Shown here one piece after another: positions 52,662-60,288 of a DNA stretch of 64,000 nt (its first letter is position 1; the number at the start of each line of letters is the position of its first letter). A model generated the notes under the pieces. It did not search any database, was not told where the DNA came from, and saw only the letters and a list, made by a program, of their open reading frames with translations. The stretch is from assembly GCA_910589275.1 (NCBI GenBank), contig CAJUTH010000003.1:88196-152195 (forward strand). The letters run 5' to 3'. Origin of the DNA: an uncultured Dorea sp. (GTDB lineage: Bacteria > Bacillota > Clostridia > Lachnospirales > Lachnospiraceae). The position numbers and the translations under genes were made by a program.

Positions 52662-53531
52662 CTATCTAAATTGAATTTCCACCTGATGATATGGAATTAC
52701 AATACCCTCTTCATCCAATGTAAGCTTAATATCCTCCAGCATCTTCCATTTGACCGGCCAATACTCGTCTGTTTTCACCCAGCCCCTCATGCCGATCTCA
52801 ACTCCGTCCGCCCCAAGCTCAGATACAAAGATGTTTCGTTCCCGTTCCTTACTAATCCGCTCTTCCCGCTCCATGAGGGTCCAAAGGACTTCCTTCGCCT
52901 TCCTCAAATCAGATTCGTAGGATATGCTGACCTTTACTTCTAGACGGCGTTCCTCCATCTGCGTCACATTTGTCAGACTGTTGTTTGTCAGCATCCCATT
53001 AGGAATGATTACGGAGCGGTTATCCATAGTAAGCAGTTTTGTATAGAACATCTGGATTTCCTGCACAGTCCCCTCATTTCCATGATTATCCTCAATAATG
53101 TAATCCCCTACAATAAAAGGCTTCAAAAGAAGAATCAGAACGCCTCCTGCAAAATTTGACAAGCTTCCCTGCAATGCCAGACCCAGCGCCACGCCTGCCG
53201 ATGCAATAATAGCCGCAACCGAAGCGGTATCCATACCGAATTTTGTCGCAATTGTAAAGATCAGAATCCCATTCAGTCCAAATTTTAACAGAGAATCGAT
53301 AAACTGTTCCACGCCCTTATCCACGCTGGAGCGTTCCAGCATCGCTCCCGTAAGCTTACGGAGCCAGTTAATCACAATCCTTCCAATAAAGAAAAACACA
53401 AGCGCCATAATCACCTGAATGCCGAAGCCAATCAGGGACGGTATATGCTCCTGAATATACTGAATAGAAGCGCTCACATCCTCTGTCGCCTCTGCGGCCG
53501 TTTCCTGGGTTGTCTCAATAACCTCTTCCAT
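52662..53531 (-). CDS. Small-conductance mechanosensitive channel (MscS family)
   Basis: 289 residues. Three membrane helices within about 30-140. The pore-lining third helix has GVALGLALQGSLSNFAGGVLI followed by LKPFIVGDYI, the MscS signature. A cytoplasmic beta domain follows (about 150-289). Releases solutes on hypo-osmotic shock. GGGAGGAG lies eight bases before the ATG at 53531. An alternative TTG at 53549 is not needed. Copy C of the hairpin repeat lies immediately upstream. Confidence 0.94.
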   Translation of the reverse strand: MEEVIETTQETAAEATEDVSASIQYIQEHIPSLIGFGIQVIMALVFFFIGRIVINWLRKLTGAMLERSSVDKGVEQFIDSLLKFGLNGILIFTIATKFGMDTASVAAIIASAGVALGLALQGSLSNFAGGVLILLLKPFIVGDYIIEDNHGNEGTVQEIQMFYTKLLTMDNRSVIIPNGMLTNNSLTNVTQMEERRLEVKVSISYESDLRKAKEVLWTLMEREERISKERERNIFVSELGADGVEIGMRGWVKTDEYWPVKWKMLEDIKLTLDEEGIVIPYHQVEIQFR

Positions 53532-53549
53532 CTTCCTAACTCCTCCCAA

Positions 53550-53580
53550 GCAACAGTTTGGCCTATGGCCCCTCTGTTAC
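53550..53580. repeat. 31-nt structured intergenic repeat, copy C
   Basis: CAACAG/CTGTTAC outer arms and inner GGCC-TAT-GGCC stem. 23 of 31 positions match copy B with no gaps. It lies between pgeF and mscS, 19 bases before the mscS start. Confidence 0.6.
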
Positions 53581-53596
53581 ATCTTGACATGATTAT

Positions 53597-54430
53597 TTAT
53601 TCCCCGGAAATTGCAAGAAATGCACTTAAATTTCCTCTGTCTGTCCCTGTAACCCTGTGGGAAAAGAATACCTCCGGATTACAGCAGGTACATGCATTAG
53701 TAACAGCTATATGTTCCCTCTTAATTCCAGCCTCCAGCAGATTCAGTTCATTTGCCCGCCAGAGATCTAGCTGATATTTTCCGTTTTCTTTTTGATAATA
53801 TAAGGATTCCCAATATTCTTCCCGGTAATTCTCCTGAACCCGGCTTATCACATCTTCGCTTACCTCATAACAATCCTGACAGATCGACGGACCTACGGCT
53901 GCAATGACATCCGCCGGATCCGTTCCAAATGCTTCCTGCATTCTGTCTACAGTAACATTCGCCATCTTATTCACAGTTCCCCGCCATCCAGAGTGGCTGA
54001 GTCCAACCGCCTTCTTTACCGGATCCACAAAAAACAGAGGAACACAGTCCGCATAGAAGGTTACAAGACATAATCCCGGCACATTGGTAATCATCCCATC
54101 CGTATCCGGAAGGGATGCGCCGGCATCCTTTTCTGTCACCACTGCCACATTCGTCGTATGTGTCTGGCAGGTATATACCATCTTCTCCTCATCCACGCCG
54201 ACAGCCAAAGCAAGCCGCCTGCGGTTCTCTGCGATAGCCGCCGGATCATCTCCTCTGGTCGTACTGATATTCATAGACGCCCAGACTCCTTTGCTCACAC
54301 CGCCAAACCTAGTAGAAAACCCGTGCTTCACCAATCCGATCCGCTCAAGCAGCGGATAAGACAAATAGGGGACTCCATTTTTCTCCTTGATATCAAATAT
54401 ATGCTCCTGATTCTTATATTTTATCTTCAT
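53597..54430 (-). CDS. pgeF: Peptidoglycan editing factor PgeF (YfiH/laccase-domain)
   Basis: 277 residues. Family blocks: KHGFSTRFGGVSKGVWASMN, TCQTHTTNV with His, DADCVPL-like FYADCVPLFFVD, GLSHSGWRGTVN and the C-terminal CTCCNPEVFFSHR. The metal site is His-Cys-His. Members correct misincorporated cell-wall precursors or act as purine nucleoside hydrolases/phosphorylases. AGGGAG is eight bases before the ATG at 54430; the first ATG (54436, overlapping the yraN stop) is only two bases from it. Confidence 0.93.
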   Translation of the reverse strand: MKIKYKNQEHIFDIKEKNGVPYLSYPLLERIGLVKHGFSTRFGGVSKGVWASMNISTTRGDDPAAIAENRRRLALAVGVDEEKMVYTCQTHTTNVAVVTEKDAGASLPDTDGMITNVPGLCLVTFYADCVPLFFVDPVKKAVGLSHSGWRGTVNKMANVTVDRMQEAFGTDPADVIAAVGPSICQDCYEVSEDVISRVQENYREEYWESLYYQKENGKYQLDLWRANELNLLEAGIKREHIAVTNACTCCNPEVFFSHRVTGTDRGNLSAFLAISGE

Positions 54431-54435
54431 ATTCA

Positions 54436-54822
54436 TTACTCCCTGTAGTCAAAGGCATTTTTGTACAGCCGGATCGAAGAAAATGCAGTCTCCTCCTTCC
54501 CGTTTCCGAGAATCCCCGCCACGTCAAACCGGCAGGGCATATAAGACAAGCCGTGAACTGTAATATAATGCAGCGCACATTTAGAAATCACCCTCTGCTT
54601 TCTCATATCCACCGCCTCCTCCGGTCTCCCGGCGGACAGATCAGTCCGAAATTTTACTTCACAGAATACAAGATATTCCTTGTCTTTTGCAATAATGTCA
54701 ATCTCGCCGTACCTGCAGCGGTAATTATATTCCAAAATCTGATATCCAAGACTCTCCAGATACGCGCCTGCCGCCTGTTCATATACCGCTCCGGTCTGCC
54801 TGTTATTTTTCCTTCTTCCCAT
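54436..54822 (-). CDS. YraN/UPF0102 family nuclease-like protein
   Basis: 128 residues. PD-(D/E)xK-type core: YGEIDIIAKDKEYLVFCEVK, plus the family opening GAVYEQAAGAYLESLGYQIL. Role unknown; often adjacent to rnhB, as here. The frame is open further upstream to 54891, but the family start is at MGRRKNNRQTG, with a weak AGGT upstream. Confidence 0.88.
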   Translation of the reverse strand: MGRRKNNRQTGAVYEQAAGAYLESLGYQILEYNYRCRYGEIDIIAKDKEYLVFCEVKFRTDLSAGRPEEAVDMRKQRVISKCALHYITVHGLSYMPCRFDVAGILGNGKEETAFSSIRLYKNAFDYRE

Positions 54823-54902
54823 TAAAATACCTGTAATTTCTCTTCCATCTTCAAAACTGCCTGCCTCTCCGCTTGGCGGCAGTATACACACCTTTGATGC
54901 CG

Positions 54903-55562
54903 TCAGATATATTTCCCGATAAAGCTTCTCCGGTGGATAGCAGAAGGGCCAAGCCTTTTTAATCCTTCGATATGCGCCTTCGTACCATACCCTTTATTAC
55001 TTGCAAAATCGTAACCCGGATATACGCTATCATACTCCCGCATCAGCCGGTCCCTTGTGACCTTTGCAACAATACTTGCCGCGGCGATTGACACGCTTTT
55101 CGCATCTCCCTTAATAATCGGAACCTGAGGAATATCCACCTCTGGTATCGTCACCGCGTCATTCAGGAGAATATCCGGCTTAATGGCAAGCTCTTCAATC
55201 GCCATGCGCATTGCCTCATAGGTGGCCTGCAGGATATTGATCTCATCAATCCTCTCCGGAGACGCCATCCCGATTCCCACAGCCACAGCCTGTTTCAGAA
55301 TCACATCGTACAACTCTTCTCTCTTTTTCTCTGATAGTTTTTTTGAATCATTCAGATAAAGAATGGGCTGATCTTTTGGAAGAATAACCGCGGCCGCCGT
55401 TACCGGTCCGGCAAAGGGGCCTCTGCCCACCTCGTCAATGCCACAGACGGCATGATAATCTGAGTATTTTTTTTCATAAACACTCATGGCTTTTGTGCGG
55501 GCAATTTCTTTCTCCAGTTTTTCCTTCTGCTTTCTAATTCTTTCCTCTTCCCGTTTATTCAT
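54903..55562 (-). CDS. rnhB: Ribonuclease HII
   Basis: Cleaves the RNA strand of RNA-DNA hybrids and misinserted ribonucleotides. 219 residues. CGIDEVGRGPFAGPV (catalytic Asp-Glu), YLNDSKKLSEKKRE, ILNDAVTIP-type Asp and YPGYDFASNKGYGTKAH. An N-terminal Lys/Glu-rich helix of about 35 residues precedes it. GGGAG nine bases upstream sets the start, giving an 8-base overlap with lepB. Confidence 0.96.
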   Translation of the reverse strand: MNKREEERIRKQKEKLEKEIARTKAMSVYEKKYSDYHAVCGIDEVGRGPFAGPVTAAAVILPKDQPILYLNDSKKLSEKKREELYDVILKQAVAVGIGMASPERIDEINILQATYEAMRMAIEELAIKPDILLNDAVTIPEVDIPQVPIIKGDAKSVSIAAASIVAKVTRDRLMREYDSVYPGYDFASNKGYGTKAHIEGLKRLGPSAIHRRSFIGKYI

Positions 55563-56124
55563 GACGGATGACTCCCATATTATTAAACGGATAAATCCGC
55601 ACCCATGCACGGCCCAGCAAATCCTTTCTCGTCAATACCCCCACGCTTGGATCTCTGCTGTCTGAGCTGTGATTCCGGTTATCTCCCAGCACAAAATATT
55701 CATCCTTTCCCAGCGTAATCGGCTCTGCGGCAATACCGCCGCCCTCCATCACCTCTGCGCCGTAGACATCACTCTCTAATTTCTGTCCGTTAATATATGT
55801 ATATCCATCCTTCACCTGTACCGTTTCTCCCGGCAGGCCGACAATCCTCTTGATATAGAATACATTCTCCTCATACTGATATGGAAATACGATAATATCA
55901 TATCTTTTCGGATCGTGGAAACGGTAGGATATCTTATCTACAATCAATTGGTCTCCATCCTGAAGCGTCGTCTCCATGGAATGTCCGCTTACACTGGTTC
56001 TCTGTCCTACAAAAGTAATAATCAAAAGCGCAAGTCCGATAATAATAGCAATATAAAGAATCCAGCCAACCAAAGCCCCAAGCACAGAGCCGGATTTGCT
56101 TTTTTCTCTTTTATCTCTGCCCAT
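55555..56124 (-). CDS. lepB: Signal peptidase I (first copy)
   Basis: Membrane serine protease that removes signal peptides. 189 residues. A single N-terminal membrane helix (about 16-40), catalytic Ser in SGHSMETTL, Lys in YIKRIVGLPGE, and GDNRNHSSDSRDP as the C-terminal box. Bacillus-type with one anchor. Translationally overlaps rnhB. A second copy lies 1.5 kb upstream. Confidence 0.94.
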   Translation of the reverse strand: MGRDKREKSKSGSVLGALVGWILYIAIIIGLALLIITFVGQRTSVSGHSMETTLQDGDQLIVDKISYRFHDPKRYDIIVFPYQYEENVFYIKRIVGLPGETVQVKDGYTYINGQKLESDVYGAEVMEGGGIAAEPITLGKDEYFVLGDNRNHSSDSRDPSVGVLTRKDLLGRAWVRIYPFNNMGVIRHE

Positions 56125-56160
56125 TTTAAATCTCCCCTTTCAGTTCATAGTGTAGCATAA

Positions 56161-57003
56161 CTATTCCGGATATTCCAGAGTCAGTCTTCCAAGCCTTCCA
56201 TTCCGGAAATCATCCATGAGAAGCCCCGCCGCTTTCTCAGTATCAAGTTCGTTTCCCCTAACCAAACAATGCCTGCTCTCTGCAATCCTGTTCAGGCATA
56301 CGTAAGAATCCTCTGCCTCTTCAATCCCATACTTTTCTGCAAGGATTCCCGGATAAGCCTGATTCGCAAACCGGATAAACTCTGCTCCTAATTCTTCCAC
56401 ATTCAATATCTCATCCTTAATGGATCCGATGAATGCCAGCTTAAGCCCTACGCTCTGGTCCTCAAATTTCGGCCACAAAATTCCTGGCGTATCCAAAAGC
56501 TCTACCTGCTTATTCAGACGTATCCACTGCTTTCCCTTCGTAACACCCGGCTTATTGCCAGTCTTAGCCGCTGCTTTTCCGGCCAGTGTATTGATAAAGG
56601 TAGACTTGCCCACATTCGGAATCCCAACTACCATAGCACGTACCGGGCGGTTTAAGATTCCTTTCTTACGGTCGCGTTCTATCTTCTCCCTGCAGGCTTC
56701 CTGAATGACATTCTGAATAGATTTTAATCCGCCGCCCTTTTTAGAATTTACCTTAACACAAGAAAATCCCTGTTTCTCGAAATAAGCTTTCCATTCCTCA
56801 TTCCATCTGTCTTCCGCTAAATCTGCCTTATTCAGCAAAATTAATCTGGCTTTATTCTTTCCCAGCTCATCAATATCAGGGTTCCGGCTTGCAAGCGGCA
56901 CTCTGGCATCCACAAGCTCAATTACCAGATCAATTAATTTGATATTTTCCTGCATCATACGCTTTGCTTTTGTCATATGACCAGGATACCATTGAAAATG
57001 CAT
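56161..57003 (-). CDS. rbgA: Ribosome biogenesis GTPase RbgA (YlqF)
   Basis: Circularly permuted GTPase for late 50S assembly. 280 residues. G4 LLNKADL precedes G1 GIPNVGKSTFINTL and G3 LLDTPGILWPKF; the family start QWYPGHMTKAKR is at the N terminus. GGAGG five bases before the ATG at 57003 and homology to Bacillus RbgA support this start over longer ones. It lies between two lepB genes, near rplS as in Bacillus. Confidence 0.95.
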   Translation of the reverse strand: MHFQWYPGHMTKAKRMMQENIKLIDLVIELVDARVPLASRNPDIDELGKNKARLILLNKADLAEDRWNEEWKAYFEKQGFSCVKVNSKKGGGLKSIQNVIQEACREKIERDRKKGILNRPVRAMVVGIPNVGKSTFINTLAGKAAAKTGNKPGVTKGKQWIRLNKQVELLDTPGILWPKFEDQSVGLKLAFIGSIKDEILNVEELGAEFIRFANQAYPGILAEKYGIEEAEDSYVCLNRIAESRHCLVRGNELDTEKAAGLLMDDFRNGRLGRLTLEYPE

Positions 57004-57029
57004 AGTCTCCTCCATATCAGCTTCTCTTG

Positions 57030-57776
57030 CTAATCCTTTACAAAACCGGCGTGTTCCAAAGGCGAGAGAACAAACCATACTCTGCCATAGATGTAAGTCC
57101 GTTTCACATTGCCTACATCAGCCATACGGCTGTCCTCGCTCTTATTACTGTCATCTCCCAAAACAAAATACTCATCCCCGCCCAGTTCCATCTTTTCAGT
57201 CACAATTCCAACATCCCTGATTTCCTCAGTAATATAGTCCTCCTCAAGCTTTTCACCGTCAATATAGATTCTTCCCTCAATAATCTCCACTGACTCCCCC
57301 GGAAGGCCGACAATACGTTTAATATAATAATGCGAATTTTCATTTCCCTTTGGTTTGAATACAATAATGTCTCCGCGCTTAGGAGAACTTGTATTATATA
57401 TAAAACGGTTAACCAGCACCACATCCCCGTTCTGAAGCACAGGATTCATAGAATCCCCGATTGTGCTGACGCGCTGTCCAAAATACCAGACAAAAACAAA
57501 AGCAAAAAGGATCGCCATCGCTGCTTGAAGGATCCAAATTCCAAGCTGCTTTACTTTCTCCATGGAAATAGAATTCTTCAAATCCAAATCCTTAAGGCTC
57601 CATTTCTTCTTGGTCCGTCTTCCGGTCTTTCTTTTTGGTCTCTTCTTTTTCTCCTTTTTTGGCTTCTTTGGCTCCAGCCTTTCCCGCATCTTCTGTTCAA
57701 TCTCATCAACGGGGAGCTTCTTCTTTTTTCTTTTCTTTATCTTATCAGGCTTTGCACCTCTTATCCTTCCCGGCAT
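57030..57776 (-). CDS. lepB: Signal peptidase I (second copy) with a Lys/Arg-rich N-terminal extension
   Basis: 248 residues. The cytoplasmic head (about 1-72) is strongly basic (KKRKKKKLP, KKPKKEKKKRPKRKTGRRTKKK), then comes one membrane helix (about 82-100). Catalytic Ser in TIGDSMNPVLQNGD, Lys in YIKRIVGLPGE, and GDDSNKSEDSR box (GDDSN rather than GDNRN). AAAGGG eight bases before the ATG at 57776 sets the start. The extension, about 60 residues longer than the sister gene, could bind RNA, membrane lipids or the translocon; no evidence chooses between these. Confidence 0.92.
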   Translation of the reverse strand: MPGRIRGAKPDKIKKRKKKKLPVDEIEQKMRERLEPKKPKKEKKKRPKRKTGRRTKKKWSLKDLDLKNSISMEKVKQLGIWILQAAMAILFAFVFVWYFGQRVSTIGDSMNPVLQNGDVVLVNRFIYNTSSPKRGDIIVFKPKGNENSHYYIKRIVGLPGESVEIIEGRIYIDGEKLEEDYITEEIRDVGIVTEKMELGGDEYFVLGDDSNKSEDSRMADVGNVKRTYIYGRVWFVLSPLEHAGFVKD

Positions 57777-57835
57777 ACCATTCACCCTTTATGAAAATAA
57801 GGATATCCTATACTTATTGAACTACAATTCCAGAT

Positions 57836-57873
57836 ATTAAAAAATCAGGGACAAGTACAGATGTATTTGTCCC
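57836..57873 (-). terminator. Terminator after rplS
   Basis: GGGACAA/TTGTCCC stem with an inner TAC/GTA pair, followed by TGATTTTTT on the minus strand, before the second lepB. It splits the cluster into two units. Confidence 0.8.
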
Positions 57874-57888
57874 CTTTCCTGTCTCCAG

Positions 57889-58236
57889 TTATCTTACCAG
57901 CTCTTTTACCTTAGCCGCTTTACCTACACGGTCTCTCAAGTAATACAGTTTCGCCCTTCTTACCTTACCTCTGCGAACAACCTCAACCTTCTCTACGTTC
58001 GGTGAGTGCAGAGGCCATGTCTTTTCAACGCCAACGCCGTTAGAGAACTTTCTTACAGTAAATGTAGCCCTTGCGCCACCGCCCTGTTTCTTAAGTACAG
58101 TACCTTCGAAAACCTGAATTCTCTCCCGGTTTCCCTCCTTAATCTTTCCATATACCTTCACCGTATCGCCAACGCTAAATACCGGTACATTCTCTTTCAA
58201 CTGTTCTGCTTCAATACTCTTAATAATATCATTCAT
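57889..58236 (-). CDS. rplS: 50S ribosomal protein L19
   Basis: 115 residues, standard length. Blocks: GDTVKVYGKIKEGNRERIQV, FEGTVLKKQGGGARATFTVR and SPNVEKVEVVRRGKVRRAKL. Strong GGAGG lies before the start. A structured leader precedes it. Confidence 0.98.
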   Translation of the reverse strand: MNDIIKSIEAEQLKENVPVFSVGDTVKVYGKIKEGNRERIQVFEGTVLKKQGGGARATFTVRKFSNGVGVEKTWPLHSPNVEKVEVVRRGKVRRAKLYYLRDRVGKAAKVKELVR

Positions 58237-58333
58237 TGTGCGACCTCCTTATTATTCGGATGTTCATAATACATTCATCTGATTATCGTACCAGAGGACC
58301 ATCTCTATTCTTCTCACAACACGCTATATCTTA
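58237..58333 (-). promoter_or_regulatory. Candidate L19 autoregulatory leader
   Basis: The entire trmD-rplS gap. On the minus strand TCTGGT pairs with ATCAGA, then GATG...CATC brackets a second hairpin, leading to AAGGAGG. The layout resembles the L19 leader motif known in Firmicutes; the match is by eye. Confidence 0.45.
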
Positions 58334-59134
58334 TCACATTCCGACAAAGATTGCAAGATAATTTTCTGCAAGCTCTTTTTCTTTTTCCGTCAATTCTGCT
58401 CCTTCCAGTAAGTCCGGACGATTCTTTGCCGTCCTAATAACGGACTGTTCTCTCCGCCACTTCTCAATATTGGCATGATGTCCGGATAATAAAATTTCAG
58501 GCACCCTTTTTTCATGCCATATTTCAGGCCTCGAATACTGTGGATATTCCAGAAGGCTGTCCTGAAAGCTCTCAAATTCAGCGGATACATCATTATGAAG
58601 CACTCCCGGAACCATTCTAGAAATCGCATCCACCATCACCATAGCCGGCAGTTCGCCGCCTGTCAGCACATAATCTCCAATAGACACATAATCTGTAACA
58701 ATTTCCTCCAGCACTCGCTCGTCAATCCCCTCATAATGCCCGCACAAAAATATAAGTTCTTCTTCCTTTGCCAGCTCTTCTGCCATCTTCTGGTTAAAAG
58801 TCTTTCCCTGAGGAGACATATAGAGAACTCTCGGCCTTTTACCGGCCCTGTCTGAAATCCTTTCGCCCAAATCCTGGCTGCTCTCTTTCTCACCCGCCTT
58901 AATTTTCTCCGTCACAGCCCGGTAACACTGATATACCGGTTCCGCCTGAATCAGCATCCCGGCGCCTCCTCCATACGGGTAATCATCCACACTCTGATGC
59001 TTATTATATGCATAATCCCTGATATTCACCGCCTCAATTGACAGAAGCCCCTTATCCATTGCTCTTCCAATAATACTGGTATTCAGCCCTCCCATAATCA
59101 TATCCGGAAATAATGTCATTATATGAATATTCAT
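58334..59134 (-). CDS. trmD: tRNA (guanine37-N1)-methyltransferase
   Basis: 266 residues, homodimeric trefoil-knot (SPOUT) enzyme that prevents frameshifting. MNIHIMTLFPDM, YPYGGGAGMLIQAEP, and the knot IGDYVLTGGELPAMVMVDA followed by LLEYPQYSRPEIW. GGAGGG before the ATG overlaps rimM by four bases (ATGA), so TrmD and RimM are coupled. Confidence 0.97.
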   Translation of the reverse strand: MNIHIMTLFPDMIMGGLNTSIIGRAMDKGLLSIEAVNIRDYAYNKHQSVDDYPYGGGAGMLIQAEPVYQCYRAVTEKIKAGEKESSQDLGERISDRAGKRPRVLYMSPQGKTFNQKMAEELAKEEELIFLCGHYEGIDERVLEEIVTDYVSIGDYVLTGGELPAMVMVDAISRMVPGVLHNDVSAEFESFQDSLLEYPQYSRPEIWHEKRVPEILLSGHHANIEKWRREQSVIRTAKNRPDLLEGAELTEKEKELAENYLAIFVGM

Positions 59135-59640
59135 GAAACGAGTCCCTCCATCAGATGGATTACCATCCGGTTTCTTTCCACATCCACATCCAAAATACAT
59201 TCCCGGATTGCGGGAATTAATACTTCTCCGTATTCCTTTGTAGCAATCATATATACGTCATTCGCTCCCGTCTCCATCACATCCTTTAAATTCCCAAAGA
59301 AATTTCCATCCTCCGTATAAACCTCCAAACCAAGCATATCCGCAATATAATACTCATCCTTGCCAAGTTCTACGGCATCTTCTCTATCGACCAAAAGACT
59401 CTTCCCTCGGTATTTCTCAATATCATTGATGTGATCTATCCCTTTAAACTTCAAGATAGCAAACTTTTTAAAAAATTTCACATGTTCAATCTCAAGAATT
59501 AACTGTTCTTTTCCCGTATCCAAATATACCTTTTTCAACTGCTTAAACCGCGCCGCGTCGTCTGTTGTGGGAAATACCTTCACCTCTCCGCGTATGCCGT
59601 GCGTAGACGATATCACTCCAACTTGTAACTGCTTTTCCAT
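59131..59640 (-). CDS. rimM: 16S rRNA processing/30S assembly factor RimM
   Basis: 169 residues. N domain QVGVISSTHGIRGEVKVFPTT, C-terminal PRC barrel with DDEYYIADMLGLEV-like stretch and EVLIPAIRECILDVDVER. AAGGAGTGGAAA sets the start at MEKQLQ. A terminator lies upstream, between khpA and rimM. Confidence 0.96.
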   Translation of the reverse strand: MEKQLQVGVISSTHGIRGEVKVFPTTDDAARFKQLKKVYLDTGKEQLILEIEHVKFFKKFAILKFKGIDHINDIEKYRGKSLLVDREDAVELGKDEYYIADMLGLEVYTEDGNFFGNLKDVMETGANDVYMIATKEYGEVLIPAIRECILDVDVERNRMVIHLMEGLVS

Positions 59641-59696
59641 TTTCCACTCCTTAATCATCCTCAAAACTACCGGCTGCAGCCCTTAAATACAATCAA

Positions 59697-59740
59697 GAGA
59701 AAAAGTCCCTCTGAGCGCTATAAAAATGCGCCGGGGACTT
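59697..59740 (-). terminator. Internal terminator between khpA and rimM
   Basis: AAGTCCC/GGGACTT with an inner GCGC/GCGC stem, followed by TTTTTC on the minus strand. It would cut the ylxM-ffh-rpsP-khpA transcript before rimM, or attenuate it. Confidence 0.75.
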
Positions 59741-59748
59741 CTCAATTA

Positions 59749-59979
59749 TTAACCAGCGATATCAACAATCACTTTCTTATCTTCCTTTGCCGCAGCTGCC
59801 TTTACTACAGAACGGATTGCCTTGGCAATACGCCCCTGCTTTCCGATAACTTTACCCATATCAGATTCTGATACACGTACTTCAACCACCGTTGTACGGC
59901 CCTCCTGTTTCTCGGTAACAACCACTTCATCAGGATTATCCACCAATGCTTTTGCAATGACTTCAACTAATTCTCTCAT
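59749..59979 (-). CDS. khpA: KH-domain RNA-binding protein KhpA (YlqC)
   Basis: 76-residue single KH domain. GxxG RNA-binding loop in VIGKQGRIAKAIRSVV, preceded by the beta strand VEVRVSESDMG. In other Firmicutes it pairs with KhpB and affects cell-wall and division genes. It follows rpsP by 21 bp, the usual order. Confidence 0.95.
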   Translation of the reverse strand: MRELVEVIAKALVDNPDEVVVTEKQEGRTTVVEVRVSESDMGKVIGKQGRIAKAIRSVVKAAAAKEDKKVIVDIAG

Positions 59980-60000
59980 GAATGAGCACCTCCGCCAATA

Positions 60001-60252
60001 CTATTTTTCAATGCCGGCTGCCTTGAAGAGCTTTCCAACCACCTCTGTCGGCTGTGCACCATTGTTAAGCCATTTTTTCGCCGCTTCCTCATCAATAGAG
60101 TATCCGCTTGGATCAAGATTCGGATCATAGGTACCAATCTCCTCAATGAATCTTCCATCTCTTGGGGATCTGGAATCAGCCACAACGATTCTATAGAAAG
60201 GAGCCTTCTTCTGTCCCATTCTTTTTAATCTGATCTTTACTGCCATTTTCAT
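60001..60252 (-). CDS. rpsP: 30S ribosomal protein S16
   Basis: 83 residues. VKIRLKRMGQKKAPFYRIVV, ADSRSPRDGRFIEEIGTYDP and the acidic/hydrophobic tail. GGAGGTG is before the ATG. It lies between ffh and khpA as in most Firmicutes. Confidence 0.98.
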   Translation of the reverse strand: MKMAVKIRLKRMGQKKAPFYRIVVADSRSPRDGRFIEEIGTYDPNLDPSGYSIDEEAAKKWLNNGAQPTEVVGKLFKAAGIEK

Positions 60253-60288
60253 TCACCTCCGTAATAGTTCACTTTTTGTTAATTTATG

